NCBI RefSeq assembly: GCF_000619885.1
Contig: NZ_JHUZ01000006.1
Location: 372,001 to 436,000, forward strand
Reading direction: 5' to 3'
Source: Balneatrix alpica DSM 16621
GTDB lineage: Bacteria; Pseudomonadota; Gammaproteobacteria; Pseudomonadales; Balneatricaceae
DNA: 64,000 nucleotides
How positions within the stretch are numbered: position 1 is the stretch's first letter; every line of letters starts with the position of its first letter. The translations under genes and the position numbers were made by a program. Positions 8,296 through 17,808 of this stretch are shown piece by piece. Below the pieces are notes generated by a model that saw nothing but the letters and a program-made list of their open reading frames with translations, made no database searches and had not been told where the DNA came from.

Positions 8296-9297
8296 ATGAA
8301 GGTAGCAATTTTCGGCAGTAAGGCTTATGACCAGGCGTTTTTTCAGCGTGTGAATGCTGACTATGGCCATGAGTTACAGTTTTTTAAAGTGCGTCTCAGT
8401 GCCGAAACAGTACAGCTGGCAGAGGGTTTTGAGGCGGTATGCGTATTCGTCAATGATCAGCTTAGCGAGCCGGTATTGGAGCAGTTGGCTGGATTGGGCG
8501 TGAGCTTTGTCGCCTTACGCTGTGCGGGTTTTAATAATGTCGATTTGCATGCTGCCAGACGCTTGGGGATGCAGGTGGTGCGGGTGCCGGCCTATTCGCC
8601 GGAGTCGGTGGCGGAACATTGCGTTGGCCTGATGCTAACGCTTAATCGTAAATATCATCGTGCTTGGCAGCGGGTGCGAGAAGGCAATTTTTCCCTGCAG
8701 GGACTGCTAGGCTTTAACCTGCATGGTAAGACGGTGGGCTTGATCGGCCTGGGGCGGATTGGTTTGTCCACTGCACGTATCCTGCAAGGGTTTGGTATGC
8801 AGGTATTGGCTTATGATCCGGGTCTAAAGCAACTACCGGCCGGGATTAAAGCGGTGGAGCTGGAGCAGCTCTATCTGGAATCAGACATCATCAGCCTGCA
8901 TTGCCCGCTTAATGCGCACACCAAGCATCTGATCAATGCGGACTCCCTGACCTGTATGAAAGATGGGGTGATGCTGATCAACACTAGCCGTGGCGGCTTA
9001 GTGGATTCACAAGCCGTGATTAATGCGTTGAAGAGCGGTAAGCTGGGCTCCTTAGGGTTGGATGTGTATGAGCAGGAAGGCGATCTGTTCTTTGAAGACC
9101 TGTCAGAACAGGTGATTCAGGACGATGTATTTGAGCGCTTGCTAACCTTCCCCAATGTATTGATTACCGGTCATCAGGGCTTTTTTACTGAGGAAGCCCT
9201 GGCAGCCATTGCCACCACTACCCTGGCTAATCTGAGCGAACTGGAACGCGGTGAGCTCTGCATCAACCAAGTGGGAGAGGAGCACCTGGGGCATTGA
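8296..9297 (+). CDS. ldhA: Fermentative D-lactate dehydrogenase
   Basis: A 333-residue D-isomer-specific 2-hydroxyacid dehydrogenase, close in length and sequence to LdhA, which reduces pyruvate to D-lactate with NADH. Seen: the NAD-binding loop [16 protein letters not shown], the catalytic-Arg region [15 protein letters not shown], the Glu region [13 protein letters not shown] and the catalytic-His region [12 protein letters not shown]. The last two are typical of LdhA rather than of glycerate or phosphoglycerate dehydrogenases. The start is [12 protein letters not shown] after GAGGA. The 217-bp gap upstream holds nested dyads at 8222-8252 (CTGCCT...AGGCAG around CTCAGG...CCTGAG), which may be regulatory, but I recognise no FNR site. 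Confidence 0.92.
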   Translation: MKVAIFGSKAYDQAFFQRVNADYGHELQFFKVRLSAETVQLAEGFEAVCVFVNDQLSEPVLEQLAGLGVSFVALRCAGFNNVDLHAARRLGMQVVRVPAYSPESVAEHCVGLMLTLNRKYHRAWQRVREGNFSLQGLLGFNLHGKTVGLIGLGRIGLSTARILQGFGMQVLAYDPGLKQLPAGIKAVELEQLYLESDIISLHCPLNAHTKHLINADSLTCMKDGVMLINTSRGGLVDSQAVINALKSGKLGSLGLDVYEQEGDLFFEDLSEQVIQDDVFERLLTFPNVLITGHQGFFTEEALAAIATTTLANLSELERGELCINQVGEEHLGH

Positions 9298-9340
9298 GCA
9301 CCAGGGGGCAGTAGACGTCATAACAGAATAAAAAGTGATA

Positions 9341-9568
9341 ATGCCGATGCTAAAAATTGTTGAACCTGTGCTGTTGTTAGTTGGTCTGGCGGTGCTGCTG
9401 GGCTCGTTGATTATGTATGGTCGTCGTAGCGGTGACTGGCGCTCGATCCTGGTGTTCTGGCGCCCTACCATTGCCTTTTCGGCACGGGAATTTTTTATTA
9501 ATCGAGTGGGTTTGACCCTGATGGCGCTGGGCGTGGTGGTGCGTTTTATCAACCACCTGTTTATTTAA
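9341..9568 (+). CDS. Small two-helix membrane protein, unknown
   Basis: About 75 residues with two hydrophobic stretches, one at about 6-27 (LLLVGLAVLLGSLIMYG) and one near the end (VGLTLMALGVVVRFI), joined by a basic, aromatic loop. The start at ATG 9341 is tentative: an alternative ATG lies two codons on and the ribosome site is poor. It sits 43 bp after ldhA and 9 bp before the response regulator, so it is probably co-transcribed with the latter. I do not recognise the family. Confidence 0.6.
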   Translation: MPMLKIVEPVLLLVGLAVLLGSLIMYGRRSGDWRSILVFWRPTIAFSAREFFINRVGLTLMALGVVVRFINHLFI

Positions 9569-9577
9569 GGAGCCAGC

Positions 9578-10555
9578 ATGAGTAGCCGTACTACTGCTAA
9601 ATTGCTGGTGGTGGATGATGCCACCTTCATTCGCGATCTGGTCAAGCGGGTATTACGGACACGGATGCCCAATGTACAGGTAGAAGAGGCAATCAATGGC
9701 AAGCGCGCGATTCAGATTCTGCATAAACAGCAGATCGATCTGGTGCTTTGTGATTGGGAAATGCCGGAAATGAGTGGCCTGGAAGTGCTGCAGTGGATGC
9801 GCGCTCAGGATGCCTACCAAAAGACCCCCTTCATTATGATCACCAGCCGTACCGATAAAGAGTACGTGGTGCAAGCGGTGCAGGCCGGGGCCAGTGACTA
9901 TATCGGTAAGCCCTTTAGCAATGAGCAGCTATTGCAAAAAGCTGGCAAGCAATTGGCCAAAACCCATGATTTGCGTGCGCTGGCGGCACGGGATACCAGT
10001 AACCCCGTTGCTGAAGCCGCTGCCTCTTCGGTCAATCCTTTATTAGCTGGGGCCAGTCGTACTGGCTCTGGGCCGGCGGGGCCGGCGGCGGAGTCCGTAT
10101 CCTTGTTAACCGGTGGGGGCGCTAAACCTGCCCGGGCCGCAGCACCGGCGGCAGAGTCTGCGTCGATCCTGACGGGTGCGGCCAATAATGCTAAAGGGGT
10201 GAAGGCCGCCGCTAACAAGTCGGCCTCTGCTTCTGCCTCCGCCACCAAAGGGGTGGCGCAACTGCGTCTTAGCGATGCCACGGTGCGTTGCATCATCAAA
10301 GACTTAAACCTGCAGGAAGCCCTGTTGGTGATTAAGAATGATGGCCGTATTCCGCAGGTGCTGGAGCAGGCAGTGGTAGATATTGAGGCGGAAGAAGGTG
10401 GTCAGCAGGTGGCGCGAGTCAACGCCTTTGTTTTTAGTGTGCAGGCCAATGAGCGGCGGGTGGATAGCCCCTTCATCAGCCTGCGGGTGCAGTTTGTTGA
10501 TAATGACCCGGAAAAGTTTGAGGCCTTGACCCACTACGTTACCCGGATTCGTTAG
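9578..10555 (+). CDS. Response regulator with Ala/Ser-rich linker and unassigned C-terminal domain
   Basis: A 325-residue protein. Residues 1-125 are a CheY-type receiver: acidic pair Asp13/Asp14, phosphoacceptor Asp59 (LVLCDWEMPEMSG), Ser90 and Lys111 (IGKPF). A low-complexity Ala/Ser/Gly linker (about 135-226) contains two near-identical blocks, AAESVSLLTGG (170-180) and AAESASILTGA (191-201), and a weaker SVNPLLAGA (151-159). The last 100 residues (from about 228) form a separate beta-rich domain that loosely resembles PilZ but lacks a clear RxxxR motif. No DNA-binding helix-turn-helix is visible, so output is probably by protein contact or ligand binding. The stop codon overlaps the phoR stop by three bases on the opposite strand. 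Confidence 0.75.
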   Translation: MSSRTTAKLLVVDDATFIRDLVKRVLRTRMPNVQVEEAINGKRAIQILHKQQIDLVLCDWEMPEMSGLEVLQWMRAQDAYQKTPFIMITSRTDKEYVVQAVQAGASDYIGKPFSNEQLLQKAGKQLAKTHDLRALAARDTSNPVAEAAASSVNPLLAGASRTGSGPAGPAAESVSLLTGGGAKPARAAAPAAESASILTGAANNAKGVKAAANKSASASASATKGVAQLRLSDATVRCIIKDLNLQEALLVIKNDGRIPQVLEQAVVDIEAEEGGQQVARVNAFVFSVQANERRVDSPFISLRVQFVDNDPEKFEALTHYVTRIR

Positions 10556-11850
10556 AGCGCCGCCCCAGGATTTTGCTGCAGCAGGCCAGGGGGAAATTTA
10601 CAGCGGAAGATGCTGCCCTGGCCTGGCACCGAATCAATGCTTAACTCCGCTTGATGACGTAGCAGTACATGTTTGACGATGGCCAGCCCCAGCCCGGTGC
10701 CGCCACTCTCGGCGGATCGGCTGGAGTCGACCCGATAGAAGCGTTCGGTGAGACGAGGTAGATGCTCAGCCTCGATGCCGGGGCCATTATCCTGCACCTC
10801 CAGCACCCCTTGCTCCCCTAGACGATACCAACGCAGGCGAATGTGACCGCCAGCAGGGGTGTACTTCACTGCATTGAAGGCCAGGTTGGAAAAGGCGCTG
10901 TGTAATTCAGGCTCGCGCCCTAACAGCTGCAATCCTGGCTCTACCTCCAGTTCAATCCGCTGTTGCTTATCGGCCCCCAGGGCCAGAGCGTCTTGGCGAA
11001 TCGCCTGGAGCATCTTCTCCAGGTTAATGGCTTCACTGGGGGCGTCCACCTGGGTGGTTTCCAGGCGGGACAGGGTTAACAGGTCAGTAATCAGGGTTTG
11101 CATGCGCTTGGCCTGCACCGTCATCTGTTGTAGCGGGCGCACCCAGGGGCGGGGCAGTTGATCCAGATGATCGCTTAGGGTTTCTAAATATCCGCTAATC
11201 ACCGTCAACGGCGTGCGCAGTTCATGGGAGGCATTGGCAACAAAATCCTGCCGCATCCGTTCCAGGTGCTGCAGGCGGGTGACATCGTGTACGAGCAGCA
11301 AGCGGTCACCCTTGCCAAACAGGGTGATGTTGAATTGCAGATAGCGACCGCGGCCAAGGGGAGAGGGGATATCCAGCGGCTCGTGATACTGACGGGCATT
11401 AAAGTAGCGGACAAACTCCGGCTGGCGCACCAGGTTGGTGAGTGGATGGCCACGATCCTGTGGATATTTCAGCCCAAGCAGGTTGGCGCAGGCGGGGTTC
11501 CACCATTCCAGATTACCCTGGGCATCCAGCAACACCACGCCATCACGTAGGGCACTGGTGGATTCCTGGATACGGCTAATAATGACTTGCAGGCGTTGGC
11601 GCTCATCGGCTTGCTGTTTCTGCAGGCGATAGAGGTCATCAAAGATTTCCCCCCATAGCCCTTCGCCCTCAGGCATATCACCACGGGTGTTGGAGGCCAG
11701 CCAGGCCACCAGCTTACGCAGCTGCCACAGGTGCCAGCCCAGGGCCAACAACAGCGCACTGACCATGCCAATCAGTGCTGAGCCGCTCAAGCCACCCAGT
11801 AACAAACCGCCCACGAGCAGGAGCAGGAGGCGATTTAAGTGTGTGCGCAT
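10552..11850 (-). CDS. phoR: Phosphate regulon sensor histidine kinase PhoR
   Basis: A 432-residue kinase of PhoR architecture: N-terminal hydrophobic hairpin (about 8-50) with no periplasmic loop of note, a PAS domain (about 95-190, LRDGVVLLDAQGNLEWWN), the H-box with His209 (SHELRTPLTVI), and a HATPase domain with N-box FNAVKYTP and G-boxes DNGPGIEAEHL and GGTGLGLAIVKH. In the known pathway PhoR phosphorylates PhoB when phosphate is scarce, under control of the Pst transporter and PhoU. Its ATG lies 2 nt after the phoB stop, a typical phoBR operon. Confidence 0.95.
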   Translation of the reverse strand: MRTHLNRLLLLLVGGLLLGGLSGSALIGMVSALLLALGWHLWQLRKLVAWLASNTRGDMPEGEGLWGEIFDDLYRLQKQQADERQRLQVIISRIQESTSALRDGVVLLDAQGNLEWWNPACANLLGLKYPQDRGHPLTNLVRQPEFVRYFNARQYHEPLDIPSPLGRGRYLQFNITLFGKGDRLLLVHDVTRLQHLERMRQDFVANASHELRTPLTVISGYLETLSDHLDQLPRPWVRPLQQMTVQAKRMQTLITDLLTLSRLETTQVDAPSEAINLEKMLQAIRQDALALGADKQQRIELEVEPGLQLLGREPELHSAFSNLAFNAVKYTPAGGHIRLRWYRLGEQGVLEVQDNGPGIEAEHLPRLTERFYRVDSSRSAESGGTGLGLAIVKHVLLRHQAELSIDSVPGQGSIFRCKFPPGLLQQNPGAAL

Positions 11851-11852
11851 AA

Positions 11853-12545
11853 TCAGGCTACTTTGTTAGAGAAACGATAACCCGTGCCCCGCACCGTTTG
11901 GATCAGGTGCTCATGGGCTTCACCCAGTGCTTTGCGCAGGCGGCGGATATGCACATCAACGGTACGTTCTTCCACGTAAACATTGCCTCCCCATACCTGG
12001 TCGAGCAATTGGCCACGGGAGTAGGCGCGCTCCGGATGCGTCATAAAAAAATGCAGCAGGCGGTATTCGGTGGGGCCCATTTCCAGCTGTTTGCCATGGG
12101 AGGTCACCCGGTGGGAGACCGGGTCGAGCAGTAGACCATCCACCTCGACCGGCTCTTCCATGCCCTGCGGGGTGGCACGGCGCAGTACCGCTTTTAAACG
12201 GGCCACCAGTTCCCGAGGGGAAAAGGGTTTGGTGATGTAGTCATCGGCCCCGGCTTCCAGCCCCTGGATCTTATTATCCTCATCACCCTTGGCGGTGAGC
12301 ATGATAATGGGGATCTCAGCGGTAAACTGATCGCGCTTCAAGCGACGGCAGAATTCGATGCCGCTGGTGCCGGGTAGCATCCAGTCGAGTAGCATCAAGT
12401 CCGGTTTTTCATCGACAATCAGAGCATGCGCCTTGGAGGTGTTTTCCGCTTCCATGCACTGATATCCCGCCATCTCCAAAGCCACAGCGATCATCTCCCG
12501 GATCGGCGCTTCGTCATCCACAATCAGCACTTTCTTGTCTGTCAT
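11853..12545 (-). CDS. phoB: Phosphate regulon response regulator PhoB
   Basis: A 230-residue OmpR-family regulator. The receiver domain (1-120) has Asp10/Asp11, phosphoacceptor Asp54 ([10 protein letters not shown]) and Lys (TKPF). The C-terminal winged helix (about 130-228) ends with [13 protein letters not shown] and VRGTGYRF. Phosphorylated PhoB activates phosphate-scavenging genes by binding Pho boxes. One such box lies upstream of this gene (12601-12618), indicating autoregulation, and another lies upstream of phoX in this window. The first gene of the phoBR operon; ubiA lies upstream on the same strand with 127 bp between. Confidence 0.96.
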   Translation of the reverse strand: MTDKKVLIVDDEAPIREMIAVALEMAGYQCMEAENTSKAHALIVDEKPDLMLLDWMLPGTSGIEFCRRLKRDQFTAEIPIIMLTAKGDEDNKIQGLEAGADDYITKPFSPRELVARLKAVLRRATPQGMEEPVEVDGLLLDPVSHRVTSHGKQLEMGPTEYRLLHFFMTHPERAYSRGQLLDQVWGGNVYVEERTVDVHIRRLRKALGEAHEHLIQTVRGTGYRFSNKVA

Positions 12546-12584
12546 GGGTCATCCTGCCATTTGTTGCTTTAACGTGACTGCCGT

Positions 12585-12590
12585 ATTACA
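12585..12590 (-). promoter_or_regulatory. Candidate -10 element of the phoBR promoter
   Basis: TGTAAT on the minus strand, exactly 10 nt downstream of the Pho box, the spacing expected when PhoB replaces -35 recognition. Confidence 0.6.
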
Positions 12591-12600
12591 GCGGCAACGT

Positions 12601-12618
12601 GTTACACAAATATGACAG
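12601..12618 (-). promoter_or_regulatory. Pho box upstream of phoB
   Basis: Minus strand CTGTCAT-ATTT-GTGTAAC matches the 7-4-7 PhoB consensus (CTGTCAT-4 bp-CTGTCAT). The first half is perfect; the second matches at four of seven positions. It lies about 55 nt before the phoB start, implying autoactivation of phoBR. Confidence 0.8.
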
Positions 12619-12672
12619 GCGGCGACAAAGCTGGCAAAAGTGCTGGGCAACACACTCACAGCGGGTGAGGTT

Positions 12673-13548
12673 TTAGTAGGCTGGCCAGCGATCCAGCACA
12701 ATGCCGGCAAACACCAGCATCCCTACCCAATGGTTGGCTAAAAAGGCCTGGAAGCACTGCTCGCGTTGACGTAGGCGTACTTGCCACTGTTGCTGCAGAA
12801 AGAGAGCAGCGACCCCCAGCAGGGCAGCGGCATACCAGCCACCTAAACCGGCTAACTCCCCAGCCCAGGCCAGCAGGCCCAGGGTGGCCAGCTGTAACAA
12901 GCCAACAATGAGCAGATCGTGGCGACCAAACAGAATCGCACTGGATTTAATCCCGATGTTGAGATCGTCATCCCGGTCAACCATGGCATAGAGGGTGTCA
13001 TAGGCCACGGTCCAGCACAGGTTGGCGGCAAAAATCACCCAGGCCAGCAGGGGCACCTGGTTTTGCTCAGCAGCAAATGCCATCGGAATGCCCCAGGCAA
13101 AGGCGGCACCGAGCACCACCTGAGGCAGATGGTGGAAACGTTTCATAAAGGGGTAGCTGGCTGCCAGCACCACAGCAATAAACGACAGGCCGATGGTCAG
13201 CGGATTGGTAAAGAGCACTAACACAAAGGCAGTCAGGGAGAGGAGCAAGAACAGGCTGAGGGCTTCGCCGCTTTTAACTTTGCCGCTGGGCAAAGGGCGA
13301 TTCGCGGTGCGTTTGACATGGCCATCGAAGTGCCGGTCGGCAAAGTCATTAATGACACAACCGGCGGAGCGCATCAGAAACACCCCGGCACAGAAGATTA
13401 ACAACAGGTGACGCTGCGGTAGGCCTTCAGCCGCCAGCCAGAGCGCCCAGAGGGTGGGCCAGAGTAACAGATAGGTGCCGATGGGCTTATCGGCGCGCAT
13501 TAATTGCCAATAGGCGTTAAGACGAGCAGTGGAAAGGGGTGCCAACAT
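12673..13548 (-). CDS. ubiA: 4-hydroxybenzoate octaprenyltransferase UbiA
   Basis: A 291-residue integral membrane prenyltransferase of usual length. The two Asp-rich motifs that bind Mg and the prenyl diphosphate are present: NDFADRHFD in the first half and DRDDD in the second. It attaches the polyprenyl tail to 4-hydroxybenzoate, an early step of ubiquinone synthesis at the inner membrane. The ubiC gene lies 24 bp upstream on the same strand and supplies its substrate. Confidence 0.95.
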   Translation of the reverse strand: MLAPLSTARLNAYWQLMRADKPIGTYLLLWPTLWALWLAAEGLPQRHLLLIFCAGVFLMRSAGCVINDFADRHFDGHVKRTANRPLPSGKVKSGEALSLFLLLSLTAFVLVLFTNPLTIGLSFIAVVLAASYPFMKRFHHLPQVVLGAAFAWGIPMAFAAEQNQVPLLAWVIFAANLCWTVAYDTLYAMVDRDDDLNIGIKSSAILFGRHDLLIVGLLQLATLGLLAWAGELAGLGGWYAAALLGVAALFLQQQWQVRLRQREQCFQAFLANHWVGMLVFAGIVLDRWPAY

Positions 13549-13572
13549 AGTCAGACTCTCACGGATCAGCCC

Positions 13573-14103
13573 CTATTGTAGGGCGCTCAACATGGGGGGC
13601 AAAAAGAACTCGCTGACCATCAGCGGCTGATGAGCAACATAGAACACCGAACGTCGTCCCCAGAGACCTTCCTCACCGGTTTGCAGACAGAGCTGGAAGG
13701 GACCACGTTGCAGGTCACGGCGACGAAATAACCAGGCACCCAGCGGGCGGTGACCCAGTAAGCGCAGACTGCGGCCCGGGCCATGCAGAGTTTTAGCCGG
13801 TACCAACGAGCGGGCCTGTACCCAGGGAGTGCCCCACAGCAATAGCTGCACTTCACGTACCCACACCCGTTGGCGTGGCGATAAGCCTAATACCTTGGCT
13901 TCATCCCAGCGCGGCAGTTGCCAGCCCTGATAGAGTACCCGCACCTGGAAATCACCTTTGGCATGGGCAAGCAGTCGACGGGTGAGGGAGCCGTCATCCA
14001 ATAACCAATGTTTCACCTGCCGTCCGGCAAGTTGACGGGTCAGGCGGGCAGGGTGATGCCAGGGTCCAGTGGGTAAGGTGTAGCGGGGCAGTTCTGAAGT
14101 CAC
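13573..14103 (-). CDS. ubiC: Chorismate lyase UbiC
   Basis: A 176-residue chorismate pyruvate-lyase, which converts chorismate to 4-hydroxybenzoate and pyruvate, the entry to ubiquinone synthesis. Supporting blocks include WLLDDGSLTRRLL near the start, a central VRVLYQGW, a VWVREVQLLLWGTPWVQARSLVP stretch (broken here for reading, residues about 84-104) and LGAWLF before the C-terminus. The position directly upstream of ubiA is conserved in Pseudomonas and enterics. It probably forms a two-gene operon with ubiA. Confidence 0.9.
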   Translation of the reverse strand: MTSELPRYTLPTGPWHHPARLTRQLAGRQVKHWLLDDGSLTRRLLAHAKGDFQVRVLYQGWQLPRWDEAKVLGLSPRQRVWVREVQLLLWGTPWVQARSLVPAKTLHGPGRSLRLLGHRPLGAWLFRRRDLQRGPFQLCLQTGEEGLWGRRSVFYVAHQPLMVSEFFLPPMLSALQ

Positions 14104-14170
14104 GCAGCAGATCCGGCAGGCGAAATAAGGCGCTAACTATAATCCAATCAGCGCTGACCTCAAGGGCTGA

Positions 14171-14194
14171 CTGACCCGGATCAAGCCGGGTCAG
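14171..14194. terminator. Stem-loop after the HDOD gene
   Basis: CTGACCCGG (14171-14179) pairs with CCGGGTCAG (14186-14194) around a 6-nt loop, between the HDOD stop and ubiC on the minus strand. No T-run follows, so it may be a terminator or an mRNA-end structure. A second short dyad overlaps the HDOD stop codon (AGGGCT/AGCCCT). Confidence 0.5.
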
Positions 14195-14205
14195 TAGGCA
14201 AGGGC

Positions 14206-15546
14206 TCAGGAAGCCCTTTTGTTAAAGGGCTGTGGCCTTGTCTGCGGCTTTGGGCGGTTGGGTATCTCCACCGGGGTGGCGAGTTTTTCCGCCATCGCTT
14301 CCAGGCTTTCCTGTGCCTCTAGCAGGGCACTAATGGCGGCCCGACAGTCCTCTGGATGCAGGCCCAAACGATCAAAGGCTGAGGGGGCCAGACGGGCACC
14401 TGGCGCGTGGCCAATCCCCTGTTCCCGCAGTAAGCCCAGGGTGAGGTGCAGCAGGTTGGCATACACCGAGTGCGGGCCTTGGTATTCCCCGTCATGCTGG
14501 TGGCGCATGGCCACACAGACTTCATCCGGCAGCTGCCAGGCTTGTAGCAACCAGGCACCAATTTGCTCCCGACTGATTCCCAATAATTGCTGCTCCACCA
14601 GGGGAGGGGTGATATTGGGGTTGCACTCCAGGCTGCGGCACAGCAAACCAAAGTGAGGGGGGAAAACGTGTGCCATCACCAGATAGCCAAAATTATGCAG
14701 CAGGCCTGATAGGTAGCTTAAGCCGGCTGAGGGACGCAGTGCCGGTGGCATCAATTTTACCAGCGCTTCAATGGCGGTCGCGGCACAGACGGCTTGTTTC
14801 CAATAGGGGGAGAAACCACGGGGTGCTTCTTCCGGCACTTGCAGGGTGCGGCTCAAGGCGAGGCCCAGTGCCAAGTTCATCACCAGGTCATAACCGAGCA
14901 CCCGAACAATGGCATCTTTGACAGATTGAATCTTGCCAGGGGCAGCATAGTAAGGAGAAGCAGCCCAGCTGATGACTTGAGCCGCCAGACTGGGGTCAGC
15001 CTCCACGACAGGCACCAGGGCATTAATCCCTGCTTCCGGGTCTGAGCAGAGGTTAATAATTTGCTTGGCGGTGCCTGGCAGTGGCGGAATTTCCAGGGTG
15101 TCCTGCAGGCGCTCCTGCATCCGCAGGCTAGTGAATTTGTCCACCGCCTGTACTATGACTTGCTCATCATTGCCCTCGGGCAGGCGTGCTTTCAACTGAC
15201 TGGGGTCGATGGCAAAGCGGAATACCTGGGCATGGTCGCTATATAGGCTGGCATCAAGCAGAAAACGCTGGCCACTGATGGGCTCAAAAACATCCAAGGA
15301 GTCCGCCTTGCTGAGGCTGTGATCGAGTATCACCGGTAGCTTGAACAGTTTTTGCAGCATGCTTGGCTGTTGCAGTAATGCCGGGACAAATACACGACGG
15401 CATTGCTCAAAAGCCAGGGCACGCAGGGGGCGTTCGCTAAAGCGGTTCAACAATACCAAGTGTAAAAGTTGATGCTCTGGCAGTAACACCAGCACCTTAC
15501 CTTTACTGTCTTCAAGAATTACTACCCGCGCTGGCAGCCTGGACAT
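14206..15546 (-). CDS. YbaK-like/HDOD two-domain signalling protein
   Basis: A 446-residue protein. The N-terminal part (about 1-140) resembles the YbaK/aminoacyl-tRNA deacylase-like domain fused to HDOD proteins in Pseudomonas relatives. The central part (about 165-370) is an HDOD domain, with the opening LEIPPLPGTAKQIINLCSDP and the helical LLHNFGYLVMAHVFP region, where the catalytic HD pair of true phosphohydrolases is replaced by HN. HDOD domains are usually non-enzymatic scaffolds in signalling. The C-terminal about 30 residues are a basic tail. The biological role is unknown. Confidence 0.8.
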   Translation of the reverse strand: MSRLPARVVILEDSKGKVLVLLPEHQLLHLVLLNRFSERPLRALAFEQCRRVFVPALLQQPSMLQKLFKLPVILDHSLSKADSLDVFEPISGQRFLLDASLYSDHAQVFRFAIDPSQLKARLPEGNDEQVIVQAVDKFTSLRMQERLQDTLEIPPLPGTAKQIINLCSDPEAGINALVPVVEADPSLAAQVISWAASPYYAAPGKIQSVKDAIVRVLGYDLVMNLALGLALSRTLQVPEEAPRGFSPYWKQAVCAATAIEALVKLMPPALRPSAGLSYLSGLLHNFGYLVMAHVFPPHFGLLCRSLECNPNITPPLVEQQLLGISREQIGAWLLQAWQLPDEVCVAMRHQHDGEYQGPHSVYANLLHLTLGLLREQGIGHAPGARLAPSAFDRLGLHPEDCRAAISALLEAQESLEAMAEKLATPVEIPNRPKPQTRPQPFNKRAS

Positions 15547-15821
15547 GGGGCTTTCCTACATCTAGGGAAGAGGGGGGACAAAAGGTTATCCCTCGGCACT
15601 TTACTCAATCAATGCTTACTAAGTTGTAAAAAAAGGTAAGTCGGCGCCTATGCGTGAAAATTTAGCAGAATTTCGTCAGCCTGGATGGCGCATCCTGTAT
15701 CACAATTAGCGTTGCAATCCTCTCTATGCGGAGTTTGCGCCCTTGTGCTTGCTGATCCTGAGCCGCACAAGCTTGGCATGCAGTGGAATTTGCCTTCGTT
15801 TTAAAACAAGAGATTGATGTT
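15547..15821. other. Gene-free gap between divergent HDOD and chemoreceptor genes
   Basis: This 275-bp AT-richer gap must hold both promoters. I see no convincing sigma-28, sigma-54 or operator motif; a TTGGCATG...TTTGC stretch near 15774 has the wrong spacing for sigma-54. Confidence 0.5.
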
Positions 15822-17702
15822 ATGAAAGTAGCTCACAAGGTAGGGGGAGCCTCAGCTCTCGTGCTGTTACTGACGATCGCCGTGCTTGCCTGGTTACAGG
15901 TGAGCCAAGCGCGTGATGCGATGCGTGAACGGGCACAGAGCAGCATCCTGGAGTCGAGCCAGGTATTGGCGTTGCAGATCGAGAACTGGCTGAACGCCAA
16001 ACTGCAGCTGATCGATATGATGGCCCAGACGATAGATAGCAGCTTTAGTAATGAGCGTATCCAAGAGGTGTTTGATCGCCCGTTGTTGAAAGATGAGTTC
16101 ATTCTGATTTTTGGTGGTTTAGATACCGATGGGCAACGGATTACCAATGATCCCAGTTGGAATCCCACTAACTGGGATGCACGTAAGCGCCCTTGGTATG
16201 ACGTAGCGCGCAGTGCAAAGCGCGCAGTGCTGACCGAACCCTATGCCGATGCCGGTACCGGTGAAATCCTGATCTCAGCCGTGGCTAACTTTACCGACAA
16301 AGGGGTATTCAAAGGTGCTTTTGGGGGTGACTTAAGCCTGCAAACGGTGTCCGATGCGGTCAATGCTCTGAACTTCAATAACAGTGGTTATGCCTTCCTG
16401 GTAGCCGCTAATGGCAACATCATCTCCCACCCTAATGCCGAGCTGAACGGCAAATCCGTTGCGGAAATATTTGATGGTGGTGCCCCTCGTTTTAGCAACA
16501 GTATCCAGCAACTGAAAGCCCAGGGAGTCGATTCCTTAGTGTCCTTTGCCAAGCTCGAAGGGCTCAAAGGCATGGACTGGTACATCGGTGTGGTGGTGGA
16601 TGAGGCCAAAATTATGGCCAGTGCCAATGCCATGGCTTGGCGCTCACTGGTAGGGGCCATTGTGGGGGCCTTGATCAGCGTGCTGGTGCTAGGGGTGGTG
16701 ATGAAGCGTATTTTGGCGCCGCTGCAGGGACTGTACACCTCCTTGGTCGAAGTGAATAAGGGTGAAGGGGATCTGACCAAACGTCTGCCGGTAAGCAGTA
16801 ATGATGAGTTTGGTGCGGTGGCGAAGGAGTTCAACAGCTTCTTCAGTTACCTGCAGAAGATGATTGGCGATGTGATCCATACCTCCCAGAGCGTTAATCA
16901 AAGCACCAACTTAACGGCTAAAGCGGCTCAGCAGGCGGAGTCCCGCATTCGTCAACAGCTGGCTGAGCTGGACCAACTGGCCTCAGCAATGCACCAAATG
17001 TCTGCTACGGCGGGAGATGTCGCGCAAAATGCGCAGGGTGCTGCCCAGGCAGCCCATGCGGCCAGTAATGAAACCGAGACGGGTGTACGGGTTGTGTCGC
17101 GCTCAACCGAGGCAATCAAGCGCCTGGCGGCGGATATGGACTCCAGTGCTAATACCATCACCGAACTGGCCAAGTTCAGCCAAAACATTGAGTCCATTCT
17201 GTCGGTGATCACGGGTATCGCTGAGCAAACCAACCTGCTAGCCCTGAACGCAGCGATTGAGGCTGCCCGGGCGGGTGAATCAGGACGAGGCTTTGCGGTG
17301 GTTGCCGATGAAGTGCGCTCTCTTGCCTCCCGTACCCAGCAATCCACCCGAGAGATCCGCGAAATGATCGACCAGCTGCAAGGGGGAGTGGTTCAGGCCG
17401 AGTCGAAGATGAAGCAAAGCCGTGAAGTGGCCGAGCAAACAGCGATGGATGCCGGCAAAGCCAATGAGGTACTGCAACGGATCAGTGAAGCGATTGCCCG
17501 TATCAATGATATGAACCTGCAAATAGCCACGGCTGCTGAGCAACAAAGTGCCACCACCGAAGAGATCAATCGTAATACCACCAATATTCGCGATATCGGT
17601 CAGGAAGTGGGGCAGGGTGCACATCAACAGGTTGGCTACTGCCAGCAAATGCTGGCTGAGGTGAAAAAGCAGGAAAGCCTGATGAAACACTTCAAAATCT
17701 AA
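15822..17702 (+). CDS. Methyl-accepting chemotaxis protein with dCache domain (amino-acid type)
   Basis: A 626-residue chemoreceptor: a transmembrane helix at about 9-28, a periplasmic dCache sensor (about 30-275), a second helix (about 280-300), HAMP, and the cytoplasmic signalling hairpin with the conserved tip [19 protein letters not shown]. The sensor contains RKRPWYDVA followed by [10 protein letters not shown], matching the R-x-W-Y...D pattern of amino-acid-binding dCache receptors such as PctA. An amino-acid ligand is therefore likely but inferred. The start is ATG 15822 (MKVAHKVGG) rather than an upstream GTG at 15783. A glutaminase gene follows. No CheB/CheR-binding pentapeptide is seen at the C-terminus. 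Confidence 0.92.
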   Translation: MKVAHKVGGASALVLLLTIAVLAWLQVSQARDAMRERAQSSILESSQVLALQIENWLNAKLQLIDMMAQTIDSSFSNERIQEVFDRPLLKDEFILIFGGLDTDGQRITNDPSWNPTNWDARKRPWYDVARSAKRAVLTEPYADAGTGEILISAVANFTDKGVFKGAFGGDLSLQTVSDAVNALNFNNSGYAFLVAANGNIISHPNAELNGKSVAEIFDGGAPRFSNSIQQLKAQGVDSLVSFAKLEGLKGMDWYIGVVVDEAKIMASANAMAWRSLVGAIVGALISVLVLGVVMKRILAPLQGLYTSLVEVNKGEGDLTKRLPVSSNDEFGAVAKEFNSFFSYLQKMIGDVIHTSQSVNQSTNLTAKAAQQAESRIRQQLAELDQLASAMHQMSATAGDVAQNAQGAAQAAHAASNETETGVRVVSRSTEAIKRLAADMDSSANTITELAKFSQNIESILSVITGIAEQTNLLALNAAIEAARAGESGRGFAVVADEVRSLASRTQQSTREIREMIDQLQGGVVQAESKMKQSREVAEQTAMDAGKANEVLQRISEAIARINDMNLQIATAAEQQSATTEEINRNTTNIRDIGQEVGQGAHQQVGYCQQMLAEVKKQESLMKHFKI

Positions 17703-17711
17703 CCGCTATCG

Positions 17712-17743
17712 GCCCTCAATCCGGTGCGAGCTGGGTTGAGGGC
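17712..17743 (+). terminator. Weak stem-loop after chemoreceptor gene
   Basis: GCCCTCAA (17712-17719) pairs with TTGAGGGC (17736-17743) 10 bp after the stop; a long loop and no T-run make it a weak terminator candidate. Confidence 0.4.
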
Positions 17744-17808
17744 AATAGGCATACCGTTCAGGATCGGCCACAATAGGCGCCCTTTTTTGGCCAGGTGGAG
17801 TGATGCGG

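Noticed and set aside
14206-15546. Active HD phosphohydrolase in the HDOD protein
   Set aside because: The HD pair is replaced (LLHNFG), typical of HDOD, so enzymatic activity is not claimed.
15760-15800. Sigma-54 promoter before the chemoreceptor
   Set aside because: TGGCAT and TTTGC blocks are present but 6 nt too far apart.
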